DNA from: Angustibacter sp. Root456
GTDB taxonomy: Bacteria; Actinomycetota; Actinomycetes; Actinomycetales; Angustibacteraceae
Direction of reading: 5' to 3'
NCBI RefSeq assembly: GCF_001426435.1
Contig: NZ_LMER01000001.1
Span: 600,147 to 664,146 of the forward strand
DNA length: 64,000 nt
Positions 26,018-35,049 of this stretch are shown here, piece by piece. The notes under the pieces were generated by a model. The model was given only the letters and a program-made list of their open reading frames with translations, was not told the DNA's origin and ran no database searches. The position numbers and the translations under genes were made by a program. The number at the start of each line of letters is the position of its first letter. Position 1 is the stretch's first letter.

Positions 26018-27163
26018 GTGCGAACCCGACCCTCACGCCCACGCTCCCTGCGCGTCACCGCGACGCTGGCCCTCTCGGCGTCCGTCGTCGCCCTGGCCGC
26101 CTGCTCGCCGCCCGCCAAGGAGGCCACCGGCGAGGCCAAGTCCAACGCCAGCGCGAAGAGCCTCGCGGACTTCGGCGGTATGGACCAGCTCGTCGCCGCG
26201 GCCAAGAAGGAGGGCAAGCTCAACGTCATCGCCCTGCCCCCCGACTGGGCCAACTACGGCGAGATCATCTCGACGTTCCAGAGCAAGTACGGCATCACCG
26301 TGAACTCGGCCCAGCCGGACGCCGACAGCGCCACCGAGATCTCGACCGCCAAGAACCTCAAGGGCCAGGACGCCGCACCCGACGTCTTCGACCTCGGCCA
26401 GGCCGTCGCGCTCGCCAACACCGACGTGTACGCGCCGTACAAGGTCGCGTCGTTCGACAAGATCCCGGCCGACCTGAAGGACGCCAACGGCCTGTGGGTC
26501 AACGACTACGGCGGCTACATCTCCATCGGCTACGACGCCAAGAAGGTGCCTGCGCCGACCAGCTTCGCCGACCTGCTGAAGCCCGCCTACAAGGGCAAGG
26601 TGGCGCTCAACGGCAACCCCACCAAGGCCGGTGCGGCCTTCGCCGGCGTGGTGGCCGCCTCCCTCGGCAACGGTGGGTCGGCCGACGACGTCGCGCCCGG
26701 CGTCGCCTACTTCAAGCAGCTCAAGCAGGCTGGCAACCTCGTGCCCGTCGACCCGACGCCGGCCACGATCCAGTCCGGACAGACCGCCGTCGTCATCGAC
26801 TGGGACTACAACAACGCCGGCCAGACGAAGGCCCTCGCGGGCAAGATCGACTGGAAGGCCGTGATCCCGCAGGGCGCGGTCAACGGCGCCTACTACGTGC
26901 AGGCCATCAACAAGGACGCCCCGCACCCGGCGGCCGCCCGACTGTGGCAGGAGTTCCTGTACTCCGACCAGGGCCAGAACCTCTGGCTCAAGGGCGGCGC
27001 CCGTCCGGTGCTGGCTGAGGAGATGGCCAAGGCCGGCACGATCGACAAGGCGGCCTACGACGCGCTCCCGCCGGTGAACGGCACGCCGGTCTTCATCACC
27101 GAGGCGCAACGCGTCAAGATCACCGACTACCTGAACCAGAACTGGCAGAAGGAGATGGGCTGA
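26018..27163 (+). CDS. ABC transporter substrate-binding lipoprotein (spermidine/Fe3+-type fold)
   Basis: 381 aa. The signal peptide ends with lipobox ALAAC (Cys29). It is a family-1/6 periplasmic-type binding protein: [22 protein letters not shown] at the N-lobe, then [27 protein letters not shown] and [11 protein letters not shown]. PotD/AfuA-like proteins bind polyamines, iron or small anions; I cannot choose among them. The GTG at 26018 has AGGAGG at 26006-26011. A -10 TAACCT (25963-25968) overlaps the UbiA stop. It is first of a four-gene importer operon. Confidence 0.88.
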   Translation: MRTRPSRPRSLRVTATLALSASVVALAACSPPAKEATGEAKSNASAKSLADFGGMDQLVAAAKKEGKLNVIALPPDWANYGEIISTFQSKYGITVNSAQPDADSATEISTAKNLKGQDAAPDVFDLGQAVALANTDVYAPYKVASFDKIPADLKDANGLWVNDYGGYISIGYDAKKVPAPTSFADLLKPAYKGKVALNGNPTKAGAAFAGVVAASLGNGGSADDVAPGVAYFKQLKQAGNLVPVDPTPATIQSGQTAVVIDWDYNNAGQTKALAGKIDWKAVIPQGAVNGAYYVQAINKDAPHPAAARLWQEFLYSDQGQNLWLKGGARPVLAEEMAKAGTIDKAAYDALPPVNGTPVFITEAQRVKITDYLNQNWQKEMG

Positions 27164-28026
27164 CCAGAGCTCGCGGCGCCCGCCGTCGGACGGCGGGTGC
27201 CGCGCTCGGCACGGTGCCGTTCTTCGCCTTCGTGGCGGTGTTCCTCATCGTGCCGACGGCCGTCGTCGTCGTGCAGGCGTTCCTCACCGACGCCGGCGCT
27301 CCGACGCTCGACAACGTCCGTGAGCTGGGCAACCGCGACATCCGGCAGGCGCTGGCCAACAGCGTGATCCTGTCGGGGGTCACCGCCCTGGTCGGCGCCG
27401 CCTGCGGCGCTGTCGTCGCCTACGCGGTGTCGACGGCCCGGCCTGAGGGCCTGCTACGGCGCGTGGTGAGCGCGGCCTCCGGGGTCCTCGCGCAGTTCGG
27501 CGGCGTGATGCTGGCCTTCGCGTGGATCGCCACCCTGAGCCTGTCGGGGTTGGTGCCGGTGTTCTTGCGCGACCACTTCGGTGTCAGCGTCGACACCTCG
27601 TGGCTGTACAACCTGTCGGGCTTCGTGCTGGTGTACCTGTACTTCCAGATCCCCTTGATGGTCATCGTGTTCCTCCCGTCCGTCGACGGGCTGCGACCGC
27701 AGTGGCGCGAGGCCACCGAGAGCCTCGGTGGCACCACCTGGCAGTACTGGCGCAACGTGGCCGGCCCGCTGCTGGCACCGGCGTTCCTCAGCTCGGCGCT
27801 GCTGCTGTTCGCCAACGCGCTGTCGGCCTACGCCACGGCTGCCGCACTGAACGCGCAGAGCACGTTCATCCTCCCCTTGCAGATCGGGAACGCGATCGGC
27901 AGCGAGGTCGTGCTCGGCCGACAGAACGTCGCCAAGGCGCTCGCGCTCGAGATGGTCGTGATCGTGGCCATCGTGATGATCGGCTACACCTGGCTGCAAC
28001 GCCGCGCTGAACGGTGGCTGGGATGA
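27160..28026 (+). CDS. ABC transporter permease 1 (PotB-like), probable CTG start
   Basis: 288 aa if started at CTG 27160. It has six hydrophobic segments and the inner-membrane EAA loop near EATESLGGTTWQYWRNVAGPLL. The CTG overlaps the upstream TGA (CTGA), as the other genes of this operon do with ATGA/GTGA. AAGGAG at 27149-27154 is 5 nt before it. It also supplies the basic N-terminus [12 protein letters not shown] expected before TM1. The only canonical start is GTG 27214 (MPFFAF), which would begin inside TM1 with no cytoplasmic tail. Function: half of the membrane channel. Confidence 0.82.
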   Translation: MTRARGARRRTAGAALGTVPFFAFVAVFLIVPTAVVVVQAFLTDAGAPTLDNVRELGNRDIRQALANSVILSGVTALVGAACGAVVAYAVSTARPEGLLRRVVSAASGVLAQFGGVMLAFAWIATLSLSGLVPVFLRDHFGVSVDTSWLYNLSGFVLVYLYFQIPLMVIVFLPSVDGLRPQWREATESLGGTTWQYWRNVAGPLLAPAFLSSALLLFANALSAYATAAALNAQSTFILPLQIGNAIGSEVVLGRQNVAKALALEMVVIVAIVMIGYTWLQRRAERWLG

Positions 28027-28889
28027 GCGCCGTCGGCACCGCCACGCGGCGCGCGCGCTCGCACCGGCGTCTGCGCTGGGTCGTCATGACGCTCGCGGCT
28101 GTGTTCTTCCTGCTGCCGTTGTGGGCGATGGTGGTGTTCAGCACCTCCTCGCCGCGCGGGGTGACCGGCCAGACGTGGCGTCAGCTCATCGACGTGGGGC
28201 AGCTGGCGCGCGACTACCCCAGCTTCGTCGAGGGCGTGAAGCTGTCGGCGTACCTGGTCGTGCTGACCGTCGCGATGATGCTGGTGCTGCTCGTGCCGAC
28301 CATGACGTGGGTGCGGTTGCGGCTGCCGCGCCTGCGCCGCCCCATGGAGTTCCTCTGCCTGCTGCCGCTCACGATCCCCGCGATCGTGCTCGTCGTCGGC
28401 CTCGCGCCGGTGTACGCGTGGGTCACGTACTTCTTCGGCGGCTCGAGCGTGTGGTTGTTCTTCGCGTACACCGTGCTCGTGCTGCCGTACGCGTACCGAG
28501 CGATCGACGCCGGCCTGTCGGCCATCGACGTCCGCACCCTGTCCGAGGCGGCGCGGGGACTCGGCGCCAGCTGGCCACGCGTCTTCTGGTCGATCATCAC
28601 CCCGAACATCCGCACGGCCCTGATGTCGGCGTCGTTCCTGTCGGTCGCGCTGGTGCTGGGTGAGTACACCATCGCCTCGCTCATGAGCCGAAACAACCTG
28701 CAGGTCAGCATCTTCCAGCTCAGCCAGCGCACGCCATCGATGTCGGTGGCGGTGTCGCTGGCCGCGCTCCTGCTGTGCTTCGTGCTGCTCGTCGGCCTGT
28801 CGCTGCTGGCCGGACGCCGCCGGCGGGCCACCGTGGCCGCCACCACCGCCCAGGCGCCCAGCCCCGTCCCCGTCGAGGAGCCCTCGTGA
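28023..28889 (+). CDS. ABC transporter permease 2 (PotC-like)
   Basis: 288 aa with six hydrophobic segments. The EAA loop is SEAARGLGASWPRVFWSIITPNIRTAL. The N-terminus is arginine-rich (TRRARSHRRLRW) before TM1, matching the positive-inside rule. It pairs with permease 1. The ATG at 28023 overlaps the preceding TGA, and its own TGA overlaps the ATPase GTG, so all four genes are translationally coupled. Confidence 0.9.
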   Translation: MSAVGTATRRARSHRRLRWVVMTLAAVFFLLPLWAMVVFSTSSPRGVTGQTWRQLIDVGQLARDYPSFVEGVKLSAYLVVLTVAMMLVLLVPTMTWVRLRLPRLRRPMEFLCLLPLTIPAIVLVVGLAPVYAWVTYFFGGSSVWLFFAYTVLVLPYAYRAIDAGLSAIDVRTLSEAARGLGASWPRVFWSIITPNIRTALMSASFLSVALVLGEYTIASLMSRNNLQVSIFQLSQRTPSMSVAVSLAALLLCFVLLVGLSLLAGRRRRATVAATTAQAPSPVPVEEPS

Positions 28890-29938
28890 GCCAGCCCACC
28901 CGCACCGGAGCGCCCGTGCGCCTGGAGGGACTGCACCGTCACTACGGGCCGGTGCACGCCCTCGACGGCTTCGACCTCGACCTCGCGCCCGGCGAGCTCG
29001 TCGCGCTGCTCGGGCCGTCGGGCTGCGGAAAGACCACGGCGCTGCGACTGTTGGCCGGCCTCGAGGACGCCGACGCCGGCCGCATCGTCGTCGGCGACGA
29101 GGACGTCACCTCGGTGCCCGCGAACAAGCGCGACATGGGCATGGTGTTCCAGGCCTACAGCCTGTTCCCGCACATGACGGCGCTCGACAACGTCGCGTTC
29201 GGCCTGCAGCTGCGCGGGGCGTCACCCGGCGAACGACGTCAGCGCGCCGGGCAGATGCTCGAGCTCGTCGGGCTCTCCGAGCAGGCGAACCGCTACGCGC
29301 ACCAGATGTCCGGGGGCCAGCAGCAGCGCGTCGCCCTCGCCCGCGCCCTCGCGATCGAGCCTCGCGTGCTGTTGCTGGACGAGCCGCTGTCGGCGCTCGA
29401 CGCCAAGGTTCGCGTGCAGCTGCGCGACGAGATCCGCCGCATCCAGCTCGACGTCGGCACCACGACGCTGTTCGTCACCCACGACCAGGAGGAGGCGCTC
29501 GCCGTCGCTGACCGCGTGGGCGTGATGCGCCAGGGCCGGCTCGAGCAGATCGGTGCCCCTGACGAGGTCTACGCGCGGCCGGCCACGCCGTTCGTCGCCG
29601 ACTTCGTGGGCCTCACCAACCGGGTCGACGGCGTGGCGGCGAACGGCGAGGCGCACGTGCTCGACGGCACGGTGCCGCTGCTGCCGGGCTCGCCGACGTC
29701 CGGTGAGGTCGTGGTGCTCGTACGCCCCGAAGCCGTTGCGGTGCAGGCGGATCCCGCTGGTGACGGCGAGGTGGCGGCGACGAGCTTCCTCGGCTCGCTC
29801 GGCCGCGTGCAGGTGCGCACCACGCACGGCCTCGTGCTCGCCCAGGTGCCCACCCGCGACGTCGAGCAGCTGCCTCCGGGCACCCGGGTACGGCTCAGCG
29901 TGCGACCCACGCCGGCGCTCGCCGTCCCGCGTCGGTGA
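28886..29938 (+). CDS. ABC transporter ATP-binding protein (PotA-like)
   Basis: 350 aa. Walker A GPSGCGKTT is near residue 45, Q-loop MVFQAYSLFPHM, signature MSGGQQQRVALARAL, Walker B VLLLDEPLSALDAKVR and H-loop LFVTHDQEEAL. The C-terminal TOBE domain spans about residues 245-345, typical of PotA/FbpC/MalK-like importers. It energises the importer encoded by the three genes upstream. GTG 28886 (GTGA overlap). Confidence 0.93.
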   Translation: MSQPTRTGAPVRLEGLHRHYGPVHALDGFDLDLAPGELVALLGPSGCGKTTALRLLAGLEDADAGRIVVGDEDVTSVPANKRDMGMVFQAYSLFPHMTALDNVAFGLQLRGASPGERRQRAGQMLELVGLSEQANRYAHQMSGGQQQRVALARALAIEPRVLLLDEPLSALDAKVRVQLRDEIRRIQLDVGTTTLFVTHDQEEALAVADRVGVMRQGRLEQIGAPDEVYARPATPFVADFVGLTNRVDGVAANGEAHVLDGTVPLLPGSPTSGEVVVLVRPEAVAVQADPAGDGEVAATSFLGSLGRVQVRTTHGLVLAQVPTRDVEQLPPGTRVRLSVRPTPALAVPRR

Positions 29939-29981
29939 TGTCGTCGCGGCGGCTCGACCCGACCGCGTATCGTCCTCGCTC

Positions 29982-30821
29982 GTGACGACCGAACCAGCCC
30001 ACCTCGACCTCGCCGACCCGGCCACCGACCCCTTCGCCGTCGCGCAGGCGGCGGCCGAGCGCCTCGCCGAGCTCACCGGAGCTGAGCGCCACGACGTCGC
30101 GCTCGTGCTGGGTTCCGGCTGGGCGCCCGCGGGTGACCTCCTGGGCGAGACGCTGGCCGAGATCCCCTCCACCGACCTGCCGGGCTTCAGCGCCGCGGCG
30201 GTCGTGGGTCACCACGGCGTGGTCCGCTCGGTGCGCATCGGCGACACCGATCGCCGCGCGCTCGTGTTCGGCAGCCGCACGCACTTCTACGAGGGCAGAG
30301 GCGTGCGCGCGGTGGTGCACGGCGTCCGGACGGCGGCCCGCGCCGGCTGCTCGACCGTCGTGCTCACCAACGGCTGCGGCGGCCTCAACCCCTCCTGGAC
30401 GCCAGGCACGCCGGTGCTCATCAGCGACCACATCAACCTGACGGCGAGCTCACCCCTGGAGGGCGCGACGTTCGTCGACCTCACCGACCTCTACAGCTCG
30501 CGCCTGCGTGACCTGTGCCGCGAGGTCGAGCCCGACCTCGACGAGGGCGTCTACGTGCAGTTCCGCGGGCCGCACTACGAGACGCCCGCCGAGGTGCGGA
30601 TGGCGAAGACCATCGGCGGCGACCTCGTCGGCATGTCGACCGCGCTGGAGGCCATCGCCGCCCGGCACGCAGGACTCGAGGTGCTCGGCATCTCGCTCGT
30701 CACGAACCTCGCCGCCGGCATCAGCGACCAGCCGCTCGACCACGCCGAGGTGATCGAAGCCGGCCGGGCCGCTGCCCAGCGCTGCGGGCGGATGCTCGCC
30801 GACGTCGTGAAGAAGATCTGA
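29982..30821 (+). CDS. punA: Purine nucleoside phosphorylase (trimeric family 2)
   Basis: 279 aa. It converts (deoxy)guanosine or inosine plus phosphate to base and (deoxy)ribose-1-phosphate. Visible blocks are VALVLGSGWAPAGD, SRTHFYEGRG (phosphate site), VVLTNGCGGLNP, QFRGPHYETPAEVRM and LGISLVTNLAAGIS, in the order of trimeric PNPs. GTG 29982 lies 8 nt after -10 TATCGT (29968-29973), so it is probably leaderless. It abuts pmm (TGATG), giving a two-gene unit in which the sugar-1-phosphate product is passed to a mutase. Confidence 0.92.
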   Translation: MTTEPAHLDLADPATDPFAVAQAAAERLAELTGAERHDVALVLGSGWAPAGDLLGETLAEIPSTDLPGFSAAAVVGHHGVVRSVRIGDTDRRALVFGSRTHFYEGRGVRAVVHGVRTAARAGCSTVVLTNGCGGLNPSWTPGTPVLISDHINLTASSPLEGATFVDLTDLYSSRLRDLCREVEPDLDEGVYVQFRGPHYETPAEVRMAKTIGGDLVGMSTALEAIAARHAGLEVLGISLVTNLAAGISDQPLDHAEVIEAGRAAAQRCGRMLADVVKKI

Positions 30822-32485
30822 TGGCCGTCGACGACGAGCTTTTCGCCCGCGCGGTCGTGTGGCGTGACGACGACCCCGACACCACCACGCGCGCCGAGCT
30901 CGAGGACGTCGTCGCCGCCGCCCGCGGCGGCGACCTGGACGCCCTGGCCGACCTCGCCGACCGGTTCGCGGGCACGCTCGAGTTCGGCACTGCTGGCCTG
31001 CGCGGTCGCATCGGCGCCGGCCCGAACCGGATGAACCGGGCAGTCGTGATCCGCGCCGCTGCTGGGCTCGTGGCGTACCTGCAGGCACAGGGGCGCGCCC
31101 CGCGCGTCGTCATCGGCTACGACGCACGCCACCGCAGCGACGACTTCGCTCGTGACACCGCGACCGTCGTCGTCGCGGCCGGTGGCGAGGCCCTGCTGCT
31201 GCCGCGCCCGCTGCCGACGCCCGTGCTGGCGTACGCGATCCGGCACGTCGGCGCCGACGCCGGGGTGATGGTGACGGCGAGCCACAACCCGCCGCAGGAC
31301 AACGGGTACAAGGTCTACCTGGGCGATGGCAGCCAGATCGTCCCGCCGGCTGACGCCGAGATCGCCGCCGAGATCGCGAAGGTCGTGGCGGTAGCCGAGG
31401 TCCCGCGCGCCGACGACGGCTGGCAGGTGCTGGACGAGGACGTCCTCGACGCCTACCTCGACGCCGCCGCGCGCGTGGTCGCCGACGACGCACCCCGCGA
31501 CCTCGACGTCGTGCACACGCCGCTGCACGGGGTCGGCCGCGACGTCCTGGTGGCCGCGCTGCAGCGCGCCGGGTTCGCGGCGCCGTTCGTGGTGCCCAGC
31601 CAGGGTGATCCCGACCCCGACTTCCCCACCGTGGCCTTCCCTAACCCCGAGGAGCCCGGCGCGATCGACGCCGCTCTCGACGCCGCTCGCGAACGCGGCG
31701 CCGACATCGTGCTCGCCAACGACCCGGACGCCGACCGGTGCGCCGTCGCGGTGCCCGATCCCGCCTCTGCGGGTGGCTGGCGCATGCTGCGCGGTGACGA
31801 GGTCGGCGTGCTGCTCGGTGCGTTCCTCATCGAGCGCGGCGTGCCGGACGACGCCGTGATGGCTTGCTCGATCGTGTCGAGCCGCCAGCTGGCCGCCGTC
31901 TGCGCCGCGCACGGGGTCGAGCACCGCGAGACGCTGACCGGCTTCAAGTGGATCTCACGCGTACCCGGCCTGCGGTACGGCTACGAGGAGGCACTCGGCT
32001 ACTGCGTCGACCCCGACGCGGTGCGCGACAAGGACGGCGTGAGCGCCGCGCTGCTCATGGCCGAGCTGGCCGCGCGGCTGAAGGCCGACGGGCGCACGCT
32101 GCTCGATCGGCTCGACGACATCGCGCGCGAGACCGGCGTCTACGCCACCGACCAGCACTCGGTGCGGGTGGCCGACCTCTCGCTCATCAGCGACGCGATG
32201 GCGCGGCTTCGGTCGGCGGCGCCGACCGAGCTGGGCGGCTCGGCCGTCGAGCGGGCGGACGACCTCAGCGCCGGCAGCGACGACCTGCCACCCACTGACG
32301 GCCTGCGGTACTACCTCGCCGACGGCAGCCGGGTCGTCGTCCGACCCAGCGGCACCGAGCCCAAGCTCAAGGCCTACCTCGAGGTCGTCGAGCCGGTGGC
32401 GGACGACGTCGCCACCGCTCGCGCCACGGCGCACGAGCGGCTGGCCGCGCTGAAGCAGTCGGTGGCGGAGGCCATCGGCCTGTGA
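30821..32485 (+). CDS. Phosphomannomutase/phosphoglucomutase-family enzyme (likely phosphopentomutase role)
   Basis: 554 aa, all four alpha-D-phosphohexomutase domains. The phosphoserine loop is TASHNPP (Ser154), the metal loop DPDADR, the sugar loop GYEEALGY and the phosphate loop RPSGTEPK. Length and N-terminal GTAGLRGRIGAGPNRMN match the PGM2/PMM2-like subgroup, which includes phosphopentomutases. Coupling to punA and nearness to deoC make interconversion of (deoxy)ribose-1- and -5-phosphate likely, but hexose activity is equally allowed by sequence. Its ATG overlaps the punA stop by 1 nt. Confidence 0.9.
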   Translation: MAVDDELFARAVVWRDDDPDTTTRAELEDVVAAARGGDLDALADLADRFAGTLEFGTAGLRGRIGAGPNRMNRAVVIRAAAGLVAYLQAQGRAPRVVIGYDARHRSDDFARDTATVVVAAGGEALLLPRPLPTPVLAYAIRHVGADAGVMVTASHNPPQDNGYKVYLGDGSQIVPPADAEIAAEIAKVVAVAEVPRADDGWQVLDEDVLDAYLDAAARVVADDAPRDLDVVHTPLHGVGRDVLVAALQRAGFAAPFVVPSQGDPDPDFPTVAFPNPEEPGAIDAALDAARERGADIVLANDPDADRCAVAVPDPASAGGWRMLRGDEVGVLLGAFLIERGVPDDAVMACSIVSSRQLAAVCAAHGVEHRETLTGFKWISRVPGLRYGYEEALGYCVDPDAVRDKDGVSAALLMAELAARLKADGRTLLDRLDDIARETGVYATDQHSVRVADLSLISDAMARLRSAAPTELGGSAVERADDLSAGSDDLPPTDGLRYYLADGSRVVVRPSGTEPKLKAYLEVVEPVADDVATARATAHERLAALKQSVAEAIGL

Positions 32486-32520
32486 CCTGCGGGTGGGGGT
32501 CGGCACCGCGCCACCTGGAC

Positions 32521-32602
32521 TAACCTGGGTCGTTGCGGTCGGTAGGCGGCCGCCCCTGCGGGTGCGTGACGGCGCACCCGGCAGTCAGTGGCAAGAGGCA
32601 AC
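32521..32602 (+). promoter_or_regulatory. deoC promoter and leader
   Basis: -10 TAACCT at 32521-32526 would start transcription near 32533, about 70 nt before the deoC GTG. The leader holds a GGGTGCG/CGCACCC hairpin (32560-32566 / 32573-32579) followed by the Shine-Dalgarno AAGAGG (32593-32598). This contrasts with the leaderless genes nearby and could carry a DeoR-type site, but no clear operator is recognised. Confidence 0.5.
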
Positions 32603-33607
32603 GTGAGCACGACGACCGACGCACCGGCCCCGGTCCCCAGCGCGCAGGACGACCTGCGCGACCTGGCCGGCATCGACACGCTCTCGAACGCGTCGCTGCG
32701 GCGCTTCCTGCACGGCCTCCCCGGAGTCGACCAGGTCGGCCTGGAGGCGCGGGCGGCAGCGCTCGGCACGCGGTCGATCAAGACGACGTCGAAGGCCTGG
32801 GCGATCGACACCGCCATCTCGATGATCGACCTGACGACGCTCGAGGGCGCCGACACCGAGGGCAAGGTGCGCGCGCTGTGCGCCAAGGCGATGCACCCGG
32901 ACCCCAGCGACCCGAGCTGCCCGAAGGTCGCCGCGATCTGCGTCTACAACGACCTGGTGGGCGTGGCCGTCGACGCATTGCGTGGCAGCGGGATCCACGT
33001 GGCGGCGGTGGCCACGGCGTTCCCCAGCGGGCGCGCGAGCCGGCACGTGAAGCTCGCCGACACCCGCGACGCCGTCGAGGCCGGGGCCGACGAGGTCGAC
33101 ATGGTGATCGACCGCGGCGCCTTCCTGTCCGGTCACTACCTGCAGGTGTTCGAGGAGATCGCCGAGACCAAGGCGGCGTGCACGGCGTCCGACGGTCGCC
33201 AGGCGCACCTGAAGGTCATCCTCGAGACCGGCGAGCTGTCGACGTACGACAACGTCCGGCGCGCCTCGTGGCTCGCCATGCTCGCGGGCGGTGACTTCAT
33301 CAAGACGAGCACCGGCAAGGTCTCCCCCGCCGCCACGCTGCCCGTGACGCTGCTGATGCTCGAGGCCGTGCGCGACTTCAGGCTCGCCGGGGGCCGACAG
33401 GTGGGCGTCAAGCCCGCCGGCGGCATCCGCACGAGCAAGGACGCGCTGAAGTACCTCGTGACCGTCAGCGAGACGGCCGGTGACGACTGGCTCGACCCCG
33501 ACTGGTTCCGCTTCGGCGCGTCCAGCCTGCTCAACGACCTGCTGCTGCAGCGGCAGAAGCTCAGCACCGGCCGCTACTCCGGCCCCGACTACGTGACCCT
33601 GGACTGA
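32603..33607 (+). CDS. deoC: Deoxyribose-phosphate aldolase
   Basis: 334 aa, the longer form of DeoC. It cleaves 2-deoxyribose-5-phosphate to glyceraldehyde-3-phosphate and acetaldehyde. The Schiff-base lysine is Lys234 in GGDFIKTSTGK; other family blocks are AICVYNDLVG, ATAFPSGRA, DEVDMVID and GVKPAGGIRTSKDAL. GTG 32603 is favoured by AAGAGG at 32593-32598; a GTG at 32588 is possible. An aldehyde dehydrogenase overlaps the stop, well placed to oxidise the acetaldehyde formed. Confidence 0.93.
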   Translation: MSTTTDAPAPVPSAQDDLRDLAGIDTLSNASLRRFLHGLPGVDQVGLEARAAALGTRSIKTTSKAWAIDTAISMIDLTTLEGADTEGKVRALCAKAMHPDPSDPSCPKVAAICVYNDLVGVAVDALRGSGIHVAAVATAFPSGRASRHVKLADTRDAVEAGADEVDMVIDRGAFLSGHYLQVFEEIAETKAACTASDGRQAHLKVILETGELSTYDNVRRASWLAMLAGGDFIKTSTGKVSPAATLPVTLLMLEAVRDFRLAGGRQVGVKPAGGIRTSKDALKYLVTVSETAGDDWLDPDWFRFGASSLLNDLLLQRQKLSTGRYSGPDYVTLD

Positions 33608-35049
33608 TGGCGATGAGCAAGTTCGAGTACGCCCCCGCACCCGAGTCGCGGTCCGTCGTCGACCTCAAGGCGTCGTACGGGCTGTTCATCGACGGCGAGT
33701 TCACCGACCCGGCGAGCGGCGCCTCGTTCAAGACGATCAGCCCGAGCACCGAGGAGGTGCTCGCCGAGGTCGCCGAGGGTGACGCCGCGGACGTCGATCG
33801 CGCCGTTCGCGCCGCGCGCCGGGCCTTCGAGCGCAGCTGGTCGCGGCTGCCGGGCGCCGAGCGAGGCAAGTACCTGTTCCGCATCGCGCGGATCCTGCAG
33901 GAGCGCGCCCGCGAGCTCGCGGTGCTCGAGTCGCTCGACAACGGCAAGCCCATCAAGGAGACGCGCGACGTCGACGTCCCCCTCGCCGCGGCGTGGTTCT
34001 TCTACTACGCCGGCTGGGCCGACAAGCTCGACTACGCGGGTCTCGGCCCGAACCCGCGCCCCCTCGGCGTCGCGGGCCAGATCATCCCGTGGAACTTCCC
34101 GCTGCTCATGCTGGCGTGGAAGATCGCCCCGGCGCTGGCTGCCGGCAACACCGTGGTGCTCAAGCCTGCGGAGACGACGCCCCTGACCGCGCTGCTGTTC
34201 GCCGAGATCTGCCAGCAGGCCGACCTGCCCGCCGGTGTGGTCAACATCGTCACCGGCGCGGGTGCCACGGGCGCCGCGCTGGTCGACCACGACGGCGTCG
34301 ACAAGATCGCGTTCACCGGCTCCACCGACGTGGGCAAGCGCATCGCCCGGGCGGTGGCCGGCGGCCGCAAGAAGGTCACGCTCGAACTCGGCGGCAAGGG
34401 CGCCAACATCGTCTACGACGACGCGCCGATCGACCAGGCCGTCGAGGGCATCGTCACCGGCATCTTCTTCAACCAGGGCCACGTCTGCTGCGCCGGCTCG
34501 CGCCTGCTGGTGCAGGAGAGCGTCGCCGACGAGGTCGTCGAGCGGCTCAAGCGCCGGCTGGCCACCCTGCGCGTCGGCGACCCGCTCGACAAGAACACCG
34601 ACGTCGGCGCGATCAACTCCGCCGAGCAGCTGGCGCGCATCACCGAGCTGGCGCAGGCTGGCGAGGACGAGGGCGCCGAGCGCTGGTCGCCCCAGTGCGA
34701 GCTTCCGGGCCACGGTTTCTGGTTCGCGCCCACGGTGTTCACCGGCGTCTCGAACACCCACCGCATCGCGCAGGAGGAGATCTTCGGCCCGGTGCTGTCG
34801 GTGCTCACCTTCCGCACGCCCGACGAGGCGGTGGCCAAGGCCAACAACACGCCGTACGGCCTGTCGGCGGGGATCTGGACCGACAAGGGCTCGCGCATCC
34901 TCTGGACCGCCGACCGGCTGCGCGCCGGCGTGGTGTGGGCCAACACCTTCAACAAGTTCGACCCCACCTCGCCCTTCGGCGGGTACAAGGAGTCCGGATA
35001 CGGCCGCGAGGGCGGCCGCCACGGCCTGGAGGCCTACCTTGCCCACTGA
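33607..35049 (+). CDS. Aldehyde dehydrogenase
   Basis: 480 aa, complete NAD(P)-dependent aldehyde dehydrogenase. IIPWNFPLLMLAWKIAPALAAG and FTGSTDVGKRIAR form the cofactor site. ELGGKGANIVYDDA has the general base Glu, and the nucleophile is Cys294 (or Cys295) in NQGHVCCAGSR. The C-terminus has EEIFGPVLSV and PFGGYKESGYGREGG. Sitting in an overlap with deoC suggests acetaldehyde from deoxyribose as substrate (inference). The ATG at 33607 shares one base with the deoC stop; an ATG at 33613 is possible. Confidence 0.93.
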   Translation: MAMSKFEYAPAPESRSVVDLKASYGLFIDGEFTDPASGASFKTISPSTEEVLAEVAEGDAADVDRAVRAARRAFERSWSRLPGAERGKYLFRIARILQERARELAVLESLDNGKPIKETRDVDVPLAAAWFFYYAGWADKLDYAGLGPNPRPLGVAGQIIPWNFPLLMLAWKIAPALAAGNTVVLKPAETTPLTALLFAEICQQADLPAGVVNIVTGAGATGAALVDHDGVDKIAFTGSTDVGKRIARAVAGGRKKVTLELGGKGANIVYDDAPIDQAVEGIVTGIFFNQGHVCCAGSRLLVQESVADEVVERLKRRLATLRVGDPLDKNTDVGAINSAEQLARITELAQAGEDEGAERWSPQCELPGHGFWFAPTVFTGVSNTHRIAQEEIFGPVLSVLTFRTPDEAVAKANNTPYGLSAGIWTDKGSRILWTADRLRAGVVWANTFNKFDPTSPFGGYKESGYGREGGRHGLEAYLAH

